From contig VAWV01000109.1 in NCBI GenBank assembly GCA_005883295.1, positions 1 through 18,321 on the forward strand: DNA of 18,321 nucleotides. The letters run 5' to 3'. The DNA is from Actinomycetota bacterium. GTDB taxonomy: Bacteria; Actinomycetota; Thermoleophilia; Solirubrobacterales; Thermoleophilaceae. The notes beneath the pieces are model-generated. The model made no database searches. It was not told where the DNA came from and saw only the letters and a program-made list of their open reading frames with translations. Below, piece after piece: positions 14,532 to 18,321 of this stretch. Within the stretch, counting starts at the first letter, position 1, and each line of letters opens with the position of its first letter. Position numbers and translations under genes: made by a program.

Positions 14532-16094
14532 ATGTCGACCGTCGAGCAGCAGTCCGCGGATATCTCCCGGAACGGAGGCGGTGACGGCCGGACGTTCGCG
14601 GTCGACAACCCGGCGACGGGCGAGACGATCGCGCACCTGCCCGACATGGACGCCGAGCAGGTTCATGCCCTGGTCGCGCGAGCCCGTGCGGCGCAGAAGG
14701 CCTGGGGCGAGGCCAGCTTCGACGACCGCGCGGCGGTGATGTACCGGGCCCGCAAGTGGATGACGGACAACCGCGAGCGCATCGCCAAGACGGTGATGGA
14801 CGAGACCGGCAAGACGCGCGAGGACGCCTTCATCGCGGACGTCTTCACCACGGCCGACGCGCTCGGCTTCTGGGCCAAGAAGGCGCCGTCGTACCTGGCC
14901 GACGAGCGCGTCCGCACCCACGCGGTGCTCGCGTTCGGACGGAAGCTGATCCTGCGCTACCGGCCCTACGGCGTCGTCGGCGTGATCGGGCCCTGGAACT
15001 ACCCGATCGCCAACTGCTTCGGGGACGCAGTGCCGGCGCTGATGGCCGGGAACGCGGTGATCCTCAAGCCGAGCGAGGTCACGCCGCTGTCGTCGCTCCT
15101 CGTGCTCGAGGGCATGCGCGCCGCCGGGCTGCCCGACGACGTGATGCAGGTGGCCACCGGCACCGGCGAGACCGGCGCCGCGCTGGTGGACGGGGCCGAC
15201 ATGATCATGTTCACGGGCTCGACCAGGACCGGCAAGAAGATCATGGCCCGGGCGGCGGAGACGCTCACGCCGGTCTCACTCGAGCTCGGCGGCAAGGACC
15301 CGATGATCGTGCTCCGCGACGCCGACCTCGAGCGCGCCGCCAACACCGCCGTCTACTGGGGGATGGCGAACGGCGGCCAGATCTGCATGTCGGTGGAGCG
15401 CATCTACGTCGAGGAGCCGGTCTACGACGAGTTCGTGCAGAAGGTGGTCGACAAGACGCGTCAGCTACGTCAGGGCAAGCCGGGCGGCGCGGCGTCAGTG
15501 GAACTCGGCGCCGTGACCTTCGCCCCGCAGGTGGAGATCATCGAGCGCCACATACGCGACGCGGTCGACAAGGGGGCGGACGTACTCACGGGCGGAAAGG
15601 CGAGCAACGGACCGGGCCGGTTCTTCGAGCCGACCGTCCTCACGAACGTCGACCACTCGATGGAGATCATGACCGAGGAGACGTTCGGGCCGACGCTGCC
15701 GATCATGAAGGTGCGCGACGCCGACGAGGCCGTGCAGCTCGCCAACGACACGCGCTACGGGCTCAACTCGAGCGTCTTCGCAGGCGACCCCGACGAGGGC
15801 GAGCGCGTCGCACGCAGGCTCACCGCGGGCAGCGCATGCGTGAACGACGCGGTGATCAACTACGCGGCCACCGAGCTGCCGTTCGGTGGCTCCGGCGAAT
15901 CGGGGATCGGGGTGAGGCACGGGCCCGGCGGCATCCAGAAGTACTGCCAGGTGCAGGCGCTCGCGGTCACGCGCTTCGCCACCAAGCGCGAGCTCTACCA
16001 CTTCCCGTACACGAAGACCCGGAGCGGGCTGCTCGAGCGGATGTCGGTGCTGCTCTACGGCCGCGTGCCGCGCAAGTACCGCAACCGCCGCTGA
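14532..16094 (+). CDS. NAD(P)-dependent aldehyde dehydrogenase
   Basis: A 520-residue ALDH-superfamily protein. ATG 14532 is chosen over an in-frame GTG at 14502 because AGGAGG lies 6 nt upstream. Visible signatures are 'GVIGPWNYP' with Asn156, 'ILKPSEVTPLS' with cofactor-binding Lys179, 'FTGSTRTGKKIM' (227-238), general-base Glu251 in 'SLELGGKDP', nucleophile Cys285 in 'GGQICMSVERIYV', and 'EETFGP' further on. It oxidises an aldehyde to the acid with NAD(P)+; the substrate is not evident. After the usual end of the ALDH fold there is a tail with a moderately hydrophobic, basic segment ('KTRSGLLERMSVLLYGRVPRKYRNRR'). This could associate with the membrane peripherally, as in some fatty-aldehyde dehydrogenases; that is an inference. 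It is probably a single-gene unit facing the convergent PHA-synthase-like gene. Confidence 0.95.
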   Translation: MSTVEQQSADISRNGGGDGRTFAVDNPATGETIAHLPDMDAEQVHALVARARAAQKAWGEASFDDRAAVMYRARKWMTDNRERIAKTVMDETGKTREDAFIADVFTTADALGFWAKKAPSYLADERVRTHAVLAFGRKLILRYRPYGVVGVIGPWNYPIANCFGDAVPALMAGNAVILKPSEVTPLSSLLVLEGMRAAGLPDDVMQVATGTGETGAALVDGADMIMFTGSTRTGKKIMARAAETLTPVSLELGGKDPMIVLRDADLERAANTAVYWGMANGGQICMSVERIYVEEPVYDEFVQKVVDKTRQLRQGKPGGAASVELGAVTFAPQVEIIERHIRDAVDKGADVLTGGKASNGPGRFFEPTVLTNVDHSMEIMTEETFGPTLPIMKVRDADEAVQLANDTRYGLNSSVFAGDPDEGERVARRLTAGSACVNDAVINYAATELPFGGSGESGIGVRHGPGGIQKYCQVQALAVTRFATKRELYHFPYTKTRSGLLERMSVLLYGRVPRKYRNRR

Positions 16095-16144
16095 TGGCGA
16101 CGCGCCGGGTCCAGGCCGTCCTCGAGCAGGAGTAGGAACTACAG

Positions 16145-17269
16145 CTAGGCCACGGCCGCCGGCGCCTCGCGCCCGCTGGCCTCAGCCGCGGCCTGTCCCA
16201 GGGCGGCCTGCTCCACGTCGTTCGCGGCGAGGAACTCGTCGAGGTAGCGCCACGTGGCAAGGCGCGCGCCACGTCCCGTGAGGACGCCGAGGTGGCCGCC
16301 CGGCGCACGCTCCACCCGGACGACCGGGGTCCCGGTCAGCAGCTCCTCCGCCGCCAGCACCGCCTCCGCGGGCGCCAGCACGTCGTTCGTGCCGGCGACG
16401 ACCAGCGCCGGCACGTCCACATCCGCGATGTCGATGGTGCGGTCGCTGAGCTCCACGCGGCCGTCGGCGAGGTCGTTGATCCGGAAGAAGCGGTGGTAGA
16501 GCTGCGCGAACGTGCGGCCCGGGTAGGCGAGCATGTGCGCCATGTAGTCGTCGACCGCCTCGATGTGCGCCAGTAGGTCGCGGTCGTTGATGTGCCTGAT
16601 GATCGTCAGCGGCTTCGTGACGCGCTTGTCCAGCGCGGTCAGCTGGAAGCCCAGGGAAACGAGCGGCGCCGGCGCGCCGCCGAGCGCGGAGTAGAGACCC
16701 GTCACCAGCCGGCCGCCAGTCAGCTCGGCCAGCCGGCGGATTGGCGCCATCGTGCGCACCTTGGCGAAGTCGAAGGGACTCGCGATCAGGGAAACGGAGC
16801 CCACCGGCAGCTCGTTGCCGGCCACCGCCAGCACCGACATGATCCCGCCCAGGCACCACCCGACCAGCTGCACGGGAAGGCCGGCGGCGTCCTCGGTCAC
16901 GGCCTCGACCGCGTTCGGGATCACGTCGTCCACCCAGTGCTCGAGGCCGAGCTGGCGATCGCTGAAGGCGATCGGGCCGTAATCCACGAGATAGGTCGGG
17001 TAGCCCAGCGCGACCAGGTGCTGCACCAGGCTGGCGCCGCGGCGCAGGTCGAAGCAGCGGGCCGGCGCCGCGAGCGGCGGGACCAGCAGGACCGGCGCGT
17101 GTCTCCGCGCGCGCGTCGTCGGCCGGTAGCGGTGCACGGTGCGCTGCGGCCCCTCGTCGATGATCGAGCTCGGGGCGGGGGTGAGGTCGGCCACTCCGGG
17201 GCCGAGGCTCATGTCCCACAGGTTCGCGCAGGCGTCGAAGACGCCGTGGAACGTGGGAATTCGCGCCAT
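16145..17269 (-). CDS. PHA synthase-like alpha/beta hydrolase (PhaC family)
   Basis: A 374-residue protein from the minus-strand ATG at 17267-17269 to the stop at 16145. The frame is open further upstream, but that stretch overlaps the HAD gene and has no family resemblance. It contains 'APVLLVPPLAAPARCFDLRRGASLVQHLVALGYPTYLVDYG' (58-98), typical of PHA synthases. The lipase-like box reads G-W-C-L-G-G with Cys139 as nucleophile. Asp296 ('VAGTNDVLAP') and His326 ('APGGHLGVLTGRGA') complete the triad. Spacing is close to the class III PhaC triad (Cys149/Asp302/His331 in Allochromatium). It should polymerise or transfer 3-hydroxyacyl-CoA, although short PhaC-like proteins are also annotated as plain hydrolases. 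No PhaE, PhaR, phasin or phaA/phaB is adjacent. TATCCT lies 8 nt upstream and there is no Shine-Dalgarno. Confidence 0.85.
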   Translation of the reverse strand: MARIPTFHGVFDACANLWDMSLGPGVADLTPAPSSIIDEGPQRTVHRYRPTTRARRHAPVLLVPPLAAPARCFDLRRGASLVQHLVALGYPTYLVDYGPIAFSDRQLGLEHWVDDVIPNAVEAVTEDAAGLPVQLVGWCLGGIMSVLAVAGNELPVGSVSLIASPFDFAKVRTMAPIRRLAELTGGRLVTGLYSALGGAPAPLVSLGFQLTALDKRVTKPLTIIRHINDRDLLAHIEAVDDYMAHMLAYPGRTFAQLYHRFFRINDLADGRVELSDRTIDIADVDVPALVVAGTNDVLAPAEAVLAAEELLTGTPVVRVERAPGGHLGVLTGRGARLATWRYLDEFLAANDVEQAALGQAAAEASGREAPAAVA

Positions 17270-17277
17270 TTGCGGGG

Positions 17278-17283
17278 AGGATA
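17278..17283 (-). promoter_or_regulatory. TATCCT -10-like box of the PHA-synthase-like gene
   Basis: On the minus strand TATCCT (17283 to 17278) ends 8 nt before the ATG at 17269, within the 23-bp gap after the HAD gene. No Shine-Dalgarno is present, so a leaderless transcript from here, separate from read-through of the APH-HAD genes, is likely. Confidence 0.4.
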
Positions 17284-17292
17284 CGGGAGCGC

Positions 17293-17916
17293 TCAGGTCA
17301 GATCCACGCCCAGCAGGCGCTCCAGCTCCGGAACGGTCGTGTCGGGGCCGCGGTGCAGGATCGCGGCCATGCCGACCGCCTCGGCGCCGGTGCAGTTCTC
17401 CCGCAGGTCGTCGACGAAGACGCATTCCTCTGGCGCGACCCCGAGACGCTCGGCGCCGAGCCGGAAGATCTCGGGCTCGGGTTTGTTGACCCCGACCTCT
17501 CCGGAGATCACGACGGCGTCGAAGAGGTCGTCGGTCGCCACGCGGTCGTAGGAGACACCTCCCCAAGAGTTCGAGATCAGCCCGGTGGGCCTTCCACTCT
17601 CCTTGACCCGGCGCACGGCCTCGACCATGCGGTCGTCGGCCTGGACGCCCGCAAAGAGCCGCTCGACCATCCCGTCCGTCTCGCGCACCCCGAGCAGGGG
17701 ACCGAATCGCGCCGAGAACTCATCGACCGCGATCTCCCCGCGCTCCAGCTGGCGCAGCAGGTTCAGCCCCTCGCCGCGCTCGCGGAAGATCCGCTTCACC
17801 GCGTCGGGCTCGAGCCCCTCCGCCTCACAGAAGTCGCGGAACGACTCGAACACGTTCGTCGTCAGGACGCCGCCGAAGTCGACGATCAGCGTGCGGCGCA
17901 GCCGCTCACCGCTCAC
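17293..17916 (-). CDS. HAD-superfamily hydrolase, subfamily IA-like
   Basis: A 207-residue protein starting at GTG (17914-17916) inside GTGA, overlapping the upstream APH-like stop by 4 nt. Motif I is 'LIVDFGGVLT' with nucleophile Asp13. The second acidic residue (normally D-x-D) is Gly15, as in the DFGGV subgroup that includes YihX- and epoxide-hydrolase-N-terminal-like proteins. A helical cap domain covers about 20-85. Motif II is 'GLISNSWGG' (112-120), motif III Lys145 in 'GVNKPEPEIF', motif IV Asp169/Asp170 in 'VFVDDLRENC'. It is likely a phosphatase acting on a small phosphorylated metabolite, or a HAD with altered chemistry because of Gly15. Coupling to the APH-like kinase gene mirrors the HAD-APH domain pair of ACAD10, so a shared acyl/hydroxyacyl substrate is plausible. 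Confidence 0.9.
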   Translation of the reverse strand: MSGERLRRTLIVDFGGVLTTNVFESFRDFCEAEGLEPDAVKRIFRERGEGLNLLRQLERGEIAVDEFSARFGPLLGVRETDGMVERLFAGVQADDRMVEAVRRVKESGRPTGLISNSWGGVSYDRVATDDLFDAVVISGEVGVNKPEPEIFRLGAERLGVAPEECVFVDDLRENCTGAEAVGMAAILHRGPDTTVPELERLLGVDLT

Positions 17917-18321
17917 GTGCTCGGCGCCGGAAGCTTCGTGATCTCGTGGGCCGCCTCCGCCAGCTGCGGCACGCCCTTGTCGAACAGCGCGAGGTATGGG
18001 TCATCTGTGGTTCCGGCCAGCGAGCGCTTGTAGTTCCCCTCCATGAAGACGGCGGCCTTCCACAGCGCCAGCGCCTGGTACCAGCGCAGGTCCGACATCG
18101 AGCGCCCGGTCCGCTCCTCGTAGCGGGCGATGAGCTCGTCGCGTGCGAAGAAGCCCTCGGCGTGCGTCACGCTGAGGCGGTCGAACATCGTCTCGAGCCG
18201 CTCCTCGTCGCTGGGCTCCGACCAGGTGGCGGTCAGGTAGCCGATGTCCGCCAGCGGATCGCCGATCGTGGCCATCTCCCAGTCGAAGCTCGCGATCAGG
18301 TGCGCCGGTGTCCCGTTGCCG
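17913..18321 (-). CDS. APH-type phosphotransferase family protein, C-terminal part
   Basis: The frame enters from the right edge and ends at 17913, giving about 136 residues. The visible part begins 'GNGTPAHLIASFDWEMATIGDPLADIGYLTATW', the metal-binding DWE segment (D13 of the visible part) and the 'GDPLAD(I/L)' block characteristic of the phosphotransferase family related to ACAD10/ACAD11 kinase domains and bacterial LvaA-like kinases. Drug-resistance aminoglycoside kinases are more distant. A helical C-lobe ('YEERTGRSMSDLRWYQALALWKAAVFMEGNYKR') follows. The HGD catalytic loop lies outside the window. It probably phosphorylates a hydroxyl, possibly of a hydroxyacyl-CoA. It is translationally coupled to the HAD gene. 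Confidence 0.85.
   Translation of the reverse strand, partial: GNGTPAHLIASFDWEMATIGDPLADIGYLTATWSEPSDEERLETMFDRLSVTHAEGFFARDELIARYEERTGRSMSDLRWYQALALWKAAVFMEGNYKRSLAGTTDDPYLALFDKGVPQLAEAAHEITKLPAPST

Noticed and set aside
16094..16135. 13-residue ORF overlapping the aldehyde dehydrogenase stop (TGATG)
   Set aside because: Very short, no Shine-Dalgarno of its own, no recognisable motif; a chance start codon is more likely, though coupled translation cannot be excluded.
17270..17566. Upstream extension of the PHA-synthase-like frame by 99 codons
   Set aside because: It lies entirely across the HAD gene's conserved region, has shadow composition, and ATG 17269 has a -10-like box at the usual spacing.

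Overview
The window is very GC-rich (most codons end in G or C) and densely coding. Genes within operons overlap by 4 nt, GTG starts are common, and many first genes appear to be leaderless. The family content (a multi-gene MCE operon, a DUF2236/MpaB-type oxygenase, an AbiEi-like/DUF559-like protein with the 'VDCRW...VEL.SYR.H...AWEQD' signature, and a DeaD-type helicase) suggests a high-GC actinomycetote, most likely of the Thermoleophilia/Solirubrobacterales type. That assignment is inference from protein style, not a database match.

Layout. 1-140 (-): start of a small membrane protein that leaves the window. 234-1067 (+): MpaB/DUF2236 oxygenase. 960-1571: a perfect 306-bp tandem duplication covering the oxygenase 3' end, the intergenic leader and the first 35 codons of the next gene. 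It creates an in-frame chimeric ORF at 1161-1373. 1467-9760 (+): one tightly coupled operon of MCE (MlaD-domain) lipid-transport proteins. It has four single-MCE genes plus one 899-residue ORF carrying two complete MCE proteins end to end, giving the canonical total of six MCE domains. No YrbE/MlaE permease or MlaF/Mkl ATPase is visible. 9816-10629 (+): a decayed AbiEi-like gene (frameshift, lost acidic residue, early stop) containing a perfect 14-bp hairpin near its end. 10660-11589 (-): PfkB-family kinase, divergent from 11618-12589 (+), a quinone-oxidoreductase-type MDR protein. 12608-14484 (+): DEAD-box RNA helicase overlapping a cyclophilin. 14532-16094 (+): aldehyde dehydrogenase with its own promoter, a palindrome and a strong Shine-Dalgarno. 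16145-18321 (-): a convergent group of a PHA-synthase-like alpha/beta hydrolase, a HAD hydrolase and a truncated APH-type phosphotransferase.

How it works together. The MCE proteins should build a hexameric periplasmic tunnel for lipid or hydrophobic substrate transport, with permease and ATPase supplied from elsewhere in the genome. The MpaB-like oxygenase directly upstream could act on a hydrophobic substrate handled by that system. At the right end, the APH + HAD pair resembles the kinase and HAD domains of ACAD10, and it sits near a PHA-synthase-like enzyme and an aldehyde dehydrogenase. This is compatible with hydroxyacyl/acyl-chain metabolism. The helicase and cyclophilin are housekeeping. 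The most noteworthy signals are the exact tandem duplication with its chimeric ORF, the double-MCE fusion that conflicts with expected membrane topology, and a recurrent TAnnnT box (often TAnCCT) 7-9 nt before start codons that lack a ribosome-binding site.
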